NCBI GenBank assembly: GCA_964017145.1
Contig: OZ024841.1
Span: 2,356,001 to 2,420,000, forward strand
Length of the DNA: 64,000 bases
Source: Agrocybe praecox
Taxonomy: Eukaryota > Basidiomycota > Agaricomycetes > Agaricales > Agrocybaceae
Reading direction: 5' to 3'
Part shown: in pieces, positions 18,705 through 30,905 of the stretch
How positions within the stretch are numbered: position 1 is the first letter of the stretch
How the letters are laid out: every line of letters begins with the position of its first letter
Notes under the pieces: generated by a model
The model's database searches: none
What the model was told of the DNA's origin: nothing
The model's input: the letters and a program-made list of their open reading frames with translations, nothing else
Made by a program: the position numbers and the translations under genes

Positions 18705-21672
18705 TCAGTGTGTTCCATTAGTAGTAATTAACCCAAGCCATTGTCGTGTCCTTTCCTCTACAGCGTCGTACACAAACTCCACACGAGGGCGATGATATTG
18801 GGCTCCATCCTCTTCATCCTCTGGGTCATGCCCTGGTGCAAATGGTTGATCTCTGGTGAAATACATTGAGTCCCCATCTAACGGCGCTACATCATACTCA
18901 TCAACAAGCCGATCATCATGTAAGGGACTGCATAAAAACTCACCGTCAGGCGGCTCTTCTGCTTCCACCACTTTTCGCTTTCCGAGGGCCTTAGCGCTTG
19001 GCTTGGGTAAGTAATGATTATCGTCGTCAGAGCCGGAGAGGGAAAGCGAGTCGTGGATATCATCATTCCCATTCGTATGGGGTTCGAGGTTTGGAGTTCC
19101 TGGAGAAGGAGTCCTCGAATGGGTTGATACTTGAGCTGGCGATCGCGGGCCATGAGGTGCGGCTGGAGGAGGAGCCAAATTCTGTCCGAGCATATTCGGG
19201 TCAACATCGGGTTCCGTTTCGGATATATTGAGATACGGGCGTTGATTCACGGCAGGGGGCTGGTGAGGGGAAGAAGATTGCGACGACGGGGAGGGGCTTC
19301 TTGAAGAGGAACCACCAACGCGAATGTCTGCTGGTAATCTGGCATCCAACTGTTTGCTTTCAAGCTATTCCGCCGGTAAGTACTAGACTTCAGTACATGT
19401 TTAATATGCAACGCACCTTCGAATCCATGCGAACTTCTTTACGACTACGACTTTCCACCTTGCGCTCCATCGCTACTCTCTCCAAATCATCATATTGTTT
19501 CAGTGCTTCCATCAATTCGGCGTTGGCGGCCAATAAAGCAGCCAACAATTTTTCTTCCATCGTGGTGTCATCGGGTTCCGATGCGTCGTGAACCGCGAGG
19601 TTTATGTCGTTCGAGATGGTACGCTTTCGCGAATGTGTCTTCCTATTCTCTATCGATCGCTCTGCGCCAGCAGAAGCCCAAGGAATTTGAGCAAAAATTA
19701 TTTCCTGAGAAGCCCGACATTTTACGTAGAACTCCTGGCAAAACGTCAATCGCTATTCCCAGGCACAATGTAAATCAAAACACAAACCTTGATGATATCT
19801 TGCCTCTTCAAATCTTCCGGTTTTGCTGAGATTAGGGCTTGCGAAAGTAATGAAGCATTGCCTTGTCCAATCTTGCACTCTTGGAACAGTCGACGCATAT
19901 CTTCATCCAGGGGTATAATACGGTTCCGAGTTGGGGATTTGCGCTTCTTAATGGGATTCTGAAACGAATAAGGACTTTTACTACAAAATAACAAACATGA
20001 AATGAACGAACCGGTGTTGGTGTCAGTGGAGCTGAATCAAGTGGGAGCGGACTGGGCTCTTGATAAGATACGACGGGTATATCATAACCTGATAGTCGAC
20101 CTGTCGCTGTTGGGGGGTTGAACATGGCATCGTCGGTATCAAAGGGAACACCCTGAAGTCTCATCAGTCCCAAAAACAAAAAGAAGATCGAGTCGGCCGT
20201 ACTTCATCCGGTTTATCATATGGTTTGACACGCTTCCAAAGCCCCTTGAACCCCTCTCTATCATGACCTTTCTCTGATGATAAAAAAGGATATTAATAAC
20301 CAGATACAGAAAGGTGTGAACCACTTACTATTACCGCTCGCATATGCGGCAGCAGCAACGATTTCTAACAGACGTTCTCGAACAACAGGTGATGTTCTTG
20401 AGGAAGACAGTAGATCTTCCAGGGTATCCAGGAATTTGCGAGAAGTTGATTGAGATATAAACATATCAGATGAATTCCGAAGCATGATAGCCCATAACTG
20501 TAAAGACGTGCACTCAGGTTTGTGATACACGAGGTTAGTATTTCTGGTTTGACGTACCCTTGCAGCAGAAAGCTGAGCAGGGGGTTCTCCATACCTGTTG
20601 AGCATACAATTAATAAACTCAACATTTGAGTAGGAAAGAACCTCGTACTTGAATTCGCGCCTCAAAGCTCTGACAGCTTCTTTCGCATTTGACTCGCTCG
20701 CAGACGCTCGATCGCAGACCTCAAGCACAAGTGTCCAATCCTCCGATGCGGTGGCAGTTAGATATCCTATATGCAGTTTATAACAACAATAGCAAGAATT
20801 CAGATAACAGACTCACCGATCATTCTAGTTAATTCAGCCTGACTGTCATCGTCTCTCCTCAATTCTCTCCCTCTTTCCGTGTCATGTGGCCTCTCTCTAT
20901 CCCTAGACTGTAGATGTTGATCTCTCTCTCTTTCCCTTTCCCTTTCTCTATCACGTTCCTTTTCCTTTTCCTTCCCGCCCCAGAAACTCCGTTTCTCCTT
21001 CTTTTCAGGGTGATCCCGCTCTCGATTATCCCGATATCCATTGTCCGATACAGTACGCCGTTCTTCAGAGTCGGATCTAGACCGTATGACAGCAGTTGCA
21101 TCCGACCGCGGGGGATCTAGCGCTCGCAATATACCCATCGCAACAGGCGCCGAGGTTTGGACTTTCTTGCGTTGATTCGTTGCTTGCAGCTGTGCTTCTC
21201 GTTCACGAGCATGGTGTCGAATCAACTTATTTGATGTTGACACGTTCGTAACCGAACTCATCGGAGATACCGATCGTGGTGGTAGCGGACTGGCCAGCGG
21301 GGCTGGTGCATTTGGTGGCAAAGAACCAAAGGAAGATGTACGCGATGGACCCTTGATAGCTGGGTGAGGGTGCGGATTTGGTAGATATGTGGTTTCGTTC
21401 TGAGGAGCGACGACTTCCCAGCGTTCCTCGTCCATCGAGGCTTGAGCAGGCTGCTGGGTGGGGTCACCCTGGCCATGGTTGCTACGTGTTGCAAGCTTCT
21501 CATATAGCGGAGTTGGTATAGGCGCCTTTAGAGTTTCCTGAGACCGTTTTAATAGTAAGAAATAAAGATGAGATGCAGACGAGAGGAGATGAATGATAAG
21601 TACCTCTGTAAAGTCGCGAGAACCAGAAGCGTTTTTGCCATTCTTTGGTTTGTGTCCAAAGAACTTTTTCAT
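18705..21672 (-). CDS. VHS and GAT domain protein, LSB5-like
   Basis: About 820 residues in about ten exons, ATG 21672 (MKKFFGHK..) to TGA 18705-18707. A 230-residue Pro/Ser- and Arg/Glu/Asp-rich linker precedes a VHS domain (about 255-390; LTRMIGYLTATASEDW, RREFKYGEPPAQLSAARLWAI, SSRTSPVVRERLLEIV). A GAT domain follows (about 450-570; DEDMRRLFQECKIGQGNASL, EKLLAALLAANAELMEALKQ). The tail is Pro/Ser-rich and acidic. VHS-GAT proteins act as ubiquitin-binding adaptors between trans-Golgi/endosome and actin; yeast Lsb5 is the nearest analogue. The long RERERERE tract is unusual but encoded in frame. An upstream in-frame TTG (21690) is not used as start. Confirmed junctions include 20811-20816 (GTGAGT donor) and 20767-20768 (AG acceptor). 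Confidence 0.85.
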
Positions 21673-21895
21673 AACAGGAGGTCTTTTCAAGACTCGGATA
21701 TAGACAGTCTGTAGGTTGAGTCGAGGAAGAAAAGGACTACAGTTTTACGCTCAGAGTCTGATACATGAGCGGTGAATAGAGGCTGTGTAGAGTCCAACGC
21801 CACGTGCGGCACAGGAGTTTAAATATTTATCAGATAAAATCATTCGAATTCGTGTTTCATCATACAAATAAATCCCTTTATTTTATTCCATCATC

Positions 21896-23082
21896 ATGGA
21901 CCAGCCACAACGAAAGCGTCGTAGGGTGGACATGCCTCTTCCAGACGGGTTTGCAGTCACAAAGCACCCTAAAGCTATCAGAAAGCCTCATACTTCTTTT
22001 CCTTTTGACCAAGAAAAGGAAAAGCCAACGACTGTGAAGCCAACGAATCCTGGAAATGGGTCACGTAAAACGGCGCCTCTAGCAAAGATAAACGACGTGG
22101 TTCCGATAGACAAACTTGTAAAACTAAAGAACGATCCACGTCTTCGTCCTGTACCACCACCACCACCCATTGTGGCATCGACTTCGACTTCGACTCTATC
22201 CACGACTTCAATACTAAATGTTTCTCACAAACTGCCTAATTCCAAACCCTCCTCCAAGAAAATGGCCATTCTTGAACTTCCTGTTGCCCTCAATCCGAAC
22301 CCAGGACCTGATAAGCGGAAGACAGAGACCAACACCCGTACTATATCATCACTGACCTTAGGAATGCTAAACGATAGTGCATCCGAAAATATGCTGGAAG
22401 AAGTGGCTTTTGCTCTTCTGCGGGACCAGCACTCGGAGATTTCTGCCATGTCTACATCATCTTCGGAAATTGGACGTGGCTTGGATTTAAGTCCTCGAAA
22501 GAAAGACAAAAACCACAAACCTAAACTTGCGCGGTACGTCTAATTACAAATTTGTCGTCCTCGTCGCTAAGTTTGATTTCTAGTGGTGGGCTGGCAACAC
22601 GAGCAGATGCTTATATTGACCGTTCCTACACCGATTTCTTGCTATGGAGAAAAGAACTGCAACACAATCTGAATAATCTGGCTTCTGCTGACTTCTGTGC
22701 TTCAATAATAAAGGTCCTTCACTCGCCAGCGTCTGTCATTTCTCCTTGTATTGCCCTGTGCCGGATTCGTCGGCCGAATGGAGCAAGTCATCCCATATAC
22801 AAACCTGACGAACTCTATCGGCTGGTCTTTACACTTCCAAGTCTCTCAAACAGCGTAATTCAAGGTTCTTTTGGACGCTTCTGTGAAGAGCAAGACATTT
22901 ATGTGTTCAAGCCATGGCATGAAATATCCTTCTCCGACAAGCAAGAAAAGGCAGATTATCCTCGTCTTCCTGCAAGTCTCCCGCTTCCTCTCTCCATCCC
23001 ATATTCATCTCCAAATCCCCTGGATGCACCTATATCTAATCTCGGATTATTGTGCAGTCGATTCCACGTTGCATGCTTGTAA
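21896..23082 (+). CDS. Conserved basidiomycete protein of unknown function
   Basis: Two exons, about 378 residues, ATG 21896 (MDQPQRKRRRVDMPLPDGFA) to TAA 23080-23082, with one intron starting GTACGTC at about 22535. The N-terminal half has a basic KRKRRR-type nuclear localisation-like run, a PPPPP stretch and is probably disordered. The second exon is compact and likely folded (ADAYIDRSYTDFLLWRKELQ, SASFCASI, PWHEISFSDK). I recognise no family. It is divergent from the VHS-GAT gene, with about 220 bp between start codons that may hold both promoters. Confidence 0.7.
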
Positions 23083-23409
23083 ATTAGTATATGTCTTGGT
23101 TGACAATGAGAACCGTTAGTGATGAATGACACCAGCTTAGTCAGCAGCTTCTCCCCTATCTTCCCCCTTCTCCCCCCTCTTCCTCCTTTAATCATCCCGC
23201 TCCGTCTAAGTCCAATGTTGTATTCAGTTTAACTGATCTTTCTCTGGATCTTTCTCTTTATCGGACCACATCCAGAATCGTTAATCCCAAACATCTCTGT
23301 ATGTGTTCGTTCCCATTTCATCTATTCCACAGCTGATCCCGGTGGCCACACAGTGCATTACCCAAAGAGTCGAGGCCAAACCCCGCCTTTCAGTTGATAT
23401 CTGGCCAGC
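23083..23409. other. Intergenic / kinase 5' region
   Basis: Pyrimidine-rich (CCTTCTCCCCCCTCTTCC near 23165), as is common just upstream of fungal transcription starts. No gene seen. Confidence 0.4.
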
Positions 23410-25538
23410 ATGCACTCAGACGCATTCGATGTGATCCCTTATGAGGTACGTTCATCTCGCCTTGTCCATTCTACCTGCATGCAGCTTGTGTGCACGTTGC
23501 ACAAGAGATCGGGCCAAGCTTGGGTCATTGTCATATAACATTCGCTAACCTCAAATTGCATATCGAAGGACATTAAGGGTAGCTGGAAGAAGCTCGGATC
23601 AGGATCATTCGGGAACGTTTACAAAGGTTCGCAAGGACTGCCTTGATTACTACTCTGCGACGCGAACTCACAATTATTCACAGGATCCTATCTCGGAATC
23701 GACGTCGCCATTAAAGAAGTTCTTCCCTCCACAGAATATGACGTCGCTAAATACTTTGAGCGGGAATGGCGTCTGATGAAAGAATGTCGTCATCCCAATA
23801 TTTGTCTGTTTATTGGACTCAGTCGTGCCCCGCCGCCAGACAATCGGATCTTCATAATATCGGAGTTCATCGAGAACGGGAACGTTCGACTGTACATCCA
23901 TGACACGCTCAAACCATTCCCATGGAAGCTCCGCCTTTCCTTCGCTACGGACGTTGCGCGTGCATTAGCCTACCTACACGCACGAAAGTGTATCCACAGA
24001 GATCTCAAGGGTGAAAATCTCCTGGTCACATCAAATGGACGCCTCAAAATCACAGACTTTGGATTTGCACGTATTGCAGCGCGGAACGAAGAGGAATCCA
24101 AACGCCTTACGTTCTGCGGAACCGACTCTTACATGTCTCCTGAAATCCTTCTTGGAGATGAGTTCGACCTTCCCACGGATATATTTTCTCTGGGCATCAT
24201 CCTCTGTGAAATAGGATCACGCCAATTAGCAGACGATAGCCACTTCAAGCGAACGGCTCCTACCTTTGGAATAGACATTCAAGAAGTCCAGAAGCTCATG
24301 AGCCCTGGTTGCCCGGCAGATTACTATCAACTGTGTGTTGACTGCCTCAACACAAATCCTACTCTCAGACCCACTACGCGTACAATTCTCGACCGCCTAC
24401 GAGCCATTGAGGCTGAAGTGCTTTTGCGTCCGGGTGAGGGAGATGATATGCATCTTGGTAGTGTCAGATTCATGACAGGTGGTAAGCGCCCAGCTGGCGT
24501 CCCTCGAATACCTAGCTTTGGGGTGGGAGTTGGCAAGGACATTCGCAATAATACCAGCTCCGAGGATGAAAGTGATGAAGAGTTGCCTGAGATAATCAAG
24601 AATCTCTCTAGCGTCGGATTAAAAGTTCCTTGGGGCGATTCTTCTTTGAGTGTGTACATGTTTGTCCTCCATTATTGAAATTCAATCTAACCTTGTATTT
24701 AGGCAGTAGAGAACCTTTACTCAACCGCTCTGGCAATCAGGCAGGGTCTGAATATAGTACATCAGTAATCAAACCACAGCACTCTGTGAGCTCGCTTCCA
24801 CCATCTCTTTCGTCCATCTTGACGATACGGCCATCTCCTGACCCCAATTCATCTGCGAATAATATCCTACCTGGCACGCCTCCGTCTGCATCTCCTTCTC
24901 CTCAAGGTCCCTCTGTTATCAATGGGGCTGCCACAGTCACAGTCGACCCTCTGGGGACATCTTCTATTATGTCTATCGCGACTTTAGATACATATCATAC
25001 TGCAACGTCGTCCTCGATAATATCCAGCGCTTACGCTACTGAAGGCGGATCGGCCCTCGAATCTTTTCGTGGCAATTACGTCGCGCCCTTGGTGCATCGG
25101 TTCACATTACTGAAACCTGGTGCGAAACAGAAAAGGATCAGTGGATCAATGTCGCCGAGTGCTAGCGTGCCAGAGACTGGTGGCTGGAATCCCTTGGAAA
25201 TTCTGTTCTCGAGCGCCCTCTTAGTTGAGAAGTGCGACCTGTGCCATAAAAGGCTCGGATGGAAGTCTGTACTCCAATGTGATGATTGTGGTCTGAGGTG
25301 AATTTTCTTGTATTCAAATCGTATTCGTATACTTATCAACACCTTTACTATTTTATCCAGAACACATGTTAAGTGCGGAGACTTTGCACCCCGTAATTGT
25401 GGAGTTGTTCACAACGGGTTAGACCGCTCGATCGATGCGTTGAATGTAGTTTCGCCATTATCCAAAGTCAGGCAAAACGCTTCACTAGCCAATGAACAAC
25501 TAAAGGCGTCCAAGCCTTCCTCTCCTATGAGGAGGTAA
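23410..25538 (+). CDS. TKL-like protein kinase with C-terminal C1-like zinc finger
   Basis: About 600 residues from ATG 23410 (MHSDAFDVIPYE) to TAA 25536-25538. The kinase domain (about 15-280) has the glycine loop GSGSFGNVYKG, the VAIKE lysine, HRDLKGEN catalytic loop, DFGFA, an activation-loop end CGTDSYMSPE and the D in PTDIFSLG, so it should be active. The Ser/Thr-type loop and short insert pattern resemble TKL/LISK-type kinases. A long Ser/Pro-rich linker leads to a Cys/His cluster (KCDLCHKRLGWKSVLQC, DDCGLR/THVKCGDF..NC). CX4HX2CX7C is exactly C1-like, but the leading His is not at canonical distance and the CX2C-CX2C spacing is 11 residues, so it is atypical. Introns at 23446, 23630, 24655 and 25300. 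Upstream signalling partners are unknown. Confidence 0.85.
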
Positions 25539-25834
25539 TAATACTGTGAACTTTTCTCTCTCTCTCTCTTATTTTTATTCATTACGACTTGTCAATGACA
25601 TGAAACGACATATAAACGACGTGCAGTTGCAATCATCAGTTATTTATTTAATATCCATCCTCTTTTCTTCAAACCACGGGATCCCCTCTTGCTCTCTGTT
25701 CAATTGTATAAATTGTCTTCAACTCCACCCATTGGACTTACATTATATTTGGATTTAAATACGGATAATTGGTATTGTTAATAAGATCCTTTTTCCAACA
25801 ACATTTACAGCCATCATCGTATTTTGTTTTTGAA

Positions 25835-27882
25835 TCAAGCGGGGTTAGTTCCATCGTGTGTGCGTAATCCTCTGATCTCCGCGCCAAGTTCAAGTGCTCT
25901 TTTACCTTCCAACCAAAGCATTGCCTCTGGAATAAATAGATGAAAAGCGTGATGAGCGGTCGTAATGTCAAATCATGCAACGTCGTCGCCGTTGACATAC
26001 GTACCTTTATAGGTTTTAGGCACGACCTGACGTACTTCCGAGCTGATTTTATCTACTTCCTGGCACCAGGTAAACCTGAAGTCATTGGTAGTTTCCTCTC
26101 TGCCAGTTTTGACATCCACAACGTTGGCCTTCACGCCTACATGCTGTAAACACGGACGATTGAGTAATCAACGGTTGTATATGTATATTTTGATAACGAG
26201 CTTACCACCAAGATGGGATACTCTAATGACGAAGTGGTATATAGAATTTGTGACCGAAGGCGCAAGATGGATCCAATGGGCACCGGTTTAGAGAAGGATA
26301 TCCCGTCTAACGACAGGAATCGAACGTGGCCCCGGGTGAACATACTCGCGTTCGCAAAGCCAAGCTATATCAGACAGGCGTTAATTACAATGTCAAGTTC
26401 GTGATAAAAACATGATGTTTACCTCGTATGCCAAACGCATCAAGTATCCTCCGAAAATTTTCTGATGTATACTACATTTATCATTCAACGGCGTGAGAAG
26501 GCGATCACCAATCAACGGACATCTTGTTAGCCGACTCACTTGCGTTCTTGCGGGAACATTAACAAACACTTTTCGAGGATTGTGTCGCCCATCCATACAT
26601 GATCTGAACCGCGGTCGGTGCCCTCTGCTTGTCCCTGTCCATGTGTTAAATAGAAGGAATGTAGGTAGGTAGCTTCGCTAGAGCTTGGGGGCATCCGAGA
26701 CAGGGATTTAAGCGCGTTGGATTGCCTTCTCTGTTTCATTTCTACAAAGTGAGAATATTAGTATTTTGCGCCAAAAAGCCATAAAGAAGAGATATAAATG
26801 GGGATAGTTACGTTCTCCAAGAGAATAGAAGCTACGCGCCTCTGGGGTAGAGATAATCAAAGGATTGACCTCTCGAGCACGGTTTGTAGTTGCATTTCGA
26901 CATACCATGGAGAACCGTCCTAAGAATCCTAAATTAGCTGGGCATGCCAGAGAGTTGTACATGTCTCGATCCACCTATCAGGACAGTCTCATCCGGAAGG
27001 TCATTGCCTGTCGATTCCATTTTTACAGCAACCTCCATGGAGCTTCGCCCGGTATAAATTACTTGCCCGCTTAACCTCAGGTCTCTAGTAGGACTTAGAG
27101 CTGCCAACATGTCAAGGCTACACGACAATCGATCAGAAAAGAAAAAAGTACTCTCCGTAAACGGGTAAAACGTACCGATCAACAGAAGCGGTAACGATGT
27201 AAAAGCCATGATCTTGTATACGCCCAAGACTCTGTACTCCAGGACCAAGCATATGTTTATAGGCAATTGAACCAGCCAGCGAATCAAGGTGTTCCATTAA
27301 TCTAAATGAGACAATGAATAATAAAAATTCACGGTAAGCCTTGGAAGATACACTTACTTCCCAGTGCGAATACCTCCTGATGCACTTGTGTATTTTTCCA
27401 GTAACTGGGAAGATGAGCCGAAGGGAAGGACAACTTCACAATAGGAATCGTGCATGTTGCGAGGGGCGAGAGAAAACTTGACTTGATTCTTAGGATCCTC
27501 AGTGGGCTCGTCCTTTGTTGACGCGTTTAACAGTGCTTCAGACCACAAAGACGAAGCTCTCATTGGCATAGCACTGGGATAATTACGAGCAGTCAGTGCC
27601 TTGCAAGATAGAAGGCGTAGTCACGGCAACGCATACTTATGGAAAGTAGGGTCCGATTTTTCCCCTCCAGAGTGCGAATTGAGAACTTTGTATGTTATAT
27701 GTCGTACTAGTAATCGGGTAGGACTTACTGACCACCTTCAATAATTGATCCATCGATGAAATGTCCTTGTTTTCAGTTACAATAGCTCTGTGGTCATCTG
27801 CAGTCACATTTCTACGAGGTTGAGAGGTATTTATCAACCTCGTAAGGACAGGAGGACGGTTTCTGACAAGACGGGCAAGCAT
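25835..27882 (-). CDS. Acyl-CoA thioesterase, ACOT9-like, double hotdog
   Basis: ATG 27882 (MLARLVRNRPPVLTRL..) to TGA 25835-25837. The start is Arg-rich with no acidic residue in the first 20, a likely mitochondrial presequence. The first hotdog region contains MHDSYCEVVLPFGSS and SGGIRTGK..EHLDSLAG (about 27350-27480 and 27290); the second has VFGGYLMRLAYE (about 26430) and FLSLDGISFSKPVP (about 26310). Duplicated hotdog domains with these motifs are typical of ACOT9/ACOT10, which hydrolyse acyl-CoA to free acid and CoA in mitochondria. At least eight short introns were traced. The last exon (25940-25835) ends ..GLRTHDGTNPA. Intron edges between 26,600 and 27,300 are approximate. Confidence 0.8.
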
Positions 27883-28381
27883 TTTGATAAGGATTAAAGG
27901 ACAAGTTTAAAAAGTTTGGTTTTCCCACCGTAACAAGTTAACTGAGTAACTAAAAGGGGAAACAGCCGAATAAGAAAGGAAAAAAAATAAGACAATAATA
28001 ACAATCGAACTATATTCAATTTTGAACAAATCATAGACGGTAAAAATTTACACTACAGAAGTACTTGTATGTCGGGAACCGGAGTTTGGCGGAGGATTGC
28101 CTAGCAACGAGCGCTGTGCGGTTGTCGACAAGTTACTGTTGCGAACTGATGTGATTCTATACCGAACGTTCTATTATGAACCTGAGAACGCCCACAGTGC
28201 GGGATGCAAACAGGGAATCATGACATCTGCCTGCCTGGTATCTTGGTTGTCTGCCACCACCACCTCGACCTTTCCGTTCCTTTCTTTTTCTTTTATTTTC
28301 TCTCTCTCTTCGGCAGGGCCGTCATTTCTCAGTGCTTCTCTCTGAGCTGGATAATATCTTGACTTGATCACTCTTAAAGTC
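27883..28381. promoter_or_regulatory. Divergent promoter region, thioesterase and membrane protein
   Basis: About 500 bp between two divergent ATGs. Contains a poly-A/T stretch near 27,975 and a pyrimidine-rich TTTCTTTTTCTTTTATTTTC run around 28,283 ahead of the plus-strand gene. No further gene seen. Confidence 0.4.
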
Positions 28382-30592
28382 ATGTTCTCTTCCCTCTTTT
28401 CAAAGCGCTGGCTCAGGACCAAAGCCGCGGCCGCTGTAGGTTTTATGTTTAATTGTTTTGGATCATCTAATTCTATCCTAGTATGCCCGAATCACCTTGA
28501 ATCGCTTCACCACGGCCTTCTTCGTCTTCAGCTTCCTATACTGCTTTGCACAAGGAATTATTCAGTCCCTTCTTTATACGGTTGATTTCGAATACAATGC
28601 TCTGGTGGCTGGGATCGTCTCCGGGGGTGATATTCCTGCAATAAACATGACGTATCTGGAAGGCCCAAGTAACAATCTAATCCTGAGAATGTGCAATGAT
28701 ATTCCTCATGGCCAAAAGATCTATCCCTGCTTTATCCTCTTTGATTCCAACGCCATTAGCTCTGTTGGAAATTCAACTCAGGTATCACGATTTCTTATCA
28801 CATCAGAAAGATGCTCGGACACTCATTGGAACTTCTCTTCACCAGGATTTGAACGTTCAGAGCTGGGTTAATGGGGTGGATATTGACAGGCAATTCAGTT
28901 CATCAAACTCCTCCGATGTCGAGAGTATTGTCATCAACTCACTTGGGATGGAGGCTGTAACACTGAGTGAACAATGTCTCCAAACCCTAGTTTACCCTAT
29001 GCAAATGTAGGCTTGCAGTCCCTGTTCTTTCTCCCTAATTTAACTCTTCCGCCAGTCTCCAGAACATGAAGAGAGAAGATATTAGCTGGATATCCCTCCA
29101 ATTCTACCTCCTTGTCATCTCGTTCTTAGCGATCTTGAACGGATCAGTTCCTCATATGTATGTGACCTTTTCTGATGCACTAATGACCATGCTCTCAGTC
29201 ATAATCAACTATTAGATTGGCTGTCCTGATGACGCGCACGATCTCTGCGGGTTGGGCCATATACGCCATCGTCAGGCACCCGCTTTACCTGGGAAATTTT
29301 GAACACTTAATTGCCAACTCCGGTACGCCATGCTCGATGGATCTTTTCTCCCAATACTGGGCGAGACGTGAGGGATTTGAGGTTAGAAAGACCAATGCCT
29401 TGATTTTATTATGCATGTTTAAAAAATACTTTCTAGATTGCAGACTTGATTCTGAGTTGTACTGGACTGATCTTCTTTTCCTACTTGTCATACACACTCC
29501 TGAAGGTAAGGCGATCTCTACGTTCTACAAACATTCCGAAAAATTCTGACTCTTCATTGACAAACAGGAATTCAGCGAGCAGTCATTCAAATGCGTTGGT
29601 GCCCCTGAGCATGTCATGAGAATTCACAAAGTGATTGCCCGTCTCTCCATCAGTACTTCTTGTTGCTAACTTTTGTTCAAGTTTTTCATGGCTGTACTTG
29701 CATGTCTCCAATTAGAAGCCTTTGTTCTTGTCACTAGCGGAGGTCTCTGGATTGATGTCCTGATTAACACGGCCATTGCACAGATTTCAGCCCACACGAA
29801 ACTGTATCAGGCTTTGTTTATTTCCACCACGGTTGTAAGTGACCTTGCCGTCGTTTGCGTTACACCCTCAGACTCAATATTGACTGAATGCTTCAGTTAT
29901 TAGTTCCGTGGATTGCAATGGTACGTAGGATAGTCCTCAATATCATCAGCCCTGCTCACAATTTCTCTTGATCTCTATAGGGCTGGTACTCGATCCGCAG
30001 AGAAATGAAGAAAATCATGGTTATATTCCTGGCAATTGGGTTTGCAATCATCACCGGATGGGCATTGATGTTCTACTCCATAGTCTATAGATGGTTCGTC
30101 AAGTTTACATTCATGCCATTTTTCTATCCTTCGAAATGTTATTCTGACTTATATTTATAGGAGCTTCGCCCAATGGCCATACCTCGGTTGCTTCACCGTA
30201 GCCTCCTTCATTTTACTCATATCGAGCATGATTCTCGGAGTCGTATGCCGCATCAACTTTGGCAAGGGGCTAGCACAATACCGTAGGTTTTCAGAGCCCT
30301 TATCTACTGTTTATTGAGTTGACAGGTTTTTAAAAATCCAAATACAGTTCATGCTGAGGAAACATTGGCATCCCTCAATTTCTCCCCAGCCGCTTTCACA
30401 ACCAAGGCCGGCAGTGTACGGAATCTCTCCCTCGATGTCAAAGACCAGCAAGACTTTGATGACCCCAGTGATATGTTGAAATCCGCTCCGATATACTTCG
30501 TTTCAAATTTGTCCAACGCTGAAAACGGACAACCAACAGCACGCGATTCCAAGTCGACCAGAGCTGACCGCTCCTTTTTCGACACCTTTTGA
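28382..30592 (+). CDS. Eight-span membrane protein of unknown function, paralog 1
   Basis: ATG 28382 (MFSSLFSKRWLRTKAAAA, then intron, then YARITLNRFTTAFFVFSF) to TGA 30590-30592. One hydrophobic span near the N-terminus is followed by an ectodomain with N-glycosylation sequons (about 28570-28960), then about seven further spans (ISWISLQFYLLVISFLAIL, AVLMTRTISAGWAIYAIV, IADLILSCTGLIFFSYL, FFMAVLACLQLEAFVLVTS, ALFISTTVLLVPWIAM, VIFLAIGFAIITGWALMF, CFTVASFILLISSMILGV). It ends VCRINFGKGL and a Ser/Thr-rich cytoplasmic tail. I recognise no named family, though such proteins are common in Agaricomycetes. The paralog on the other strand (30906-33426) shares the start and the NFGKGL motif. The frame changes by one base between about 28780 and 28810; see findings. 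Confidence 0.65.
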
Positions 30593-30905
30593 AATTAACG
30601 TTTCTCACTAAATATTTCGACGGCTAGTGCCAACTTTTGCTTGCTATTTGTACAATATACATGTACCGGTCAAATTATTCATAGATTGGGTATGTTTCAA
30701 CACGGTCGATTGATTCGCCTACCGTTGATGAAGTAAAAAAGAAATAAAGAAAACTTTGACATAGATTCTTTTATAACTACCAAATAGACGTTTTGGTACG
30801 CGAACGCGTATTCATTCATATTCATCTTACTTACTACTTAACAAAACGAACTCCACTTTATAAAAAGTCGGCTACACTCTAAATGTACAATAGTTCTACA
30901 TACAT
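30593..30905. terminator. Shared 3' region of two convergent paralogs
   Basis: 313 bp of AT-rich sequence between two convergent stop codons. It must contain both polyadenylation regions (AATAAA at 30,743 on plus). Confidence 0.4.
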
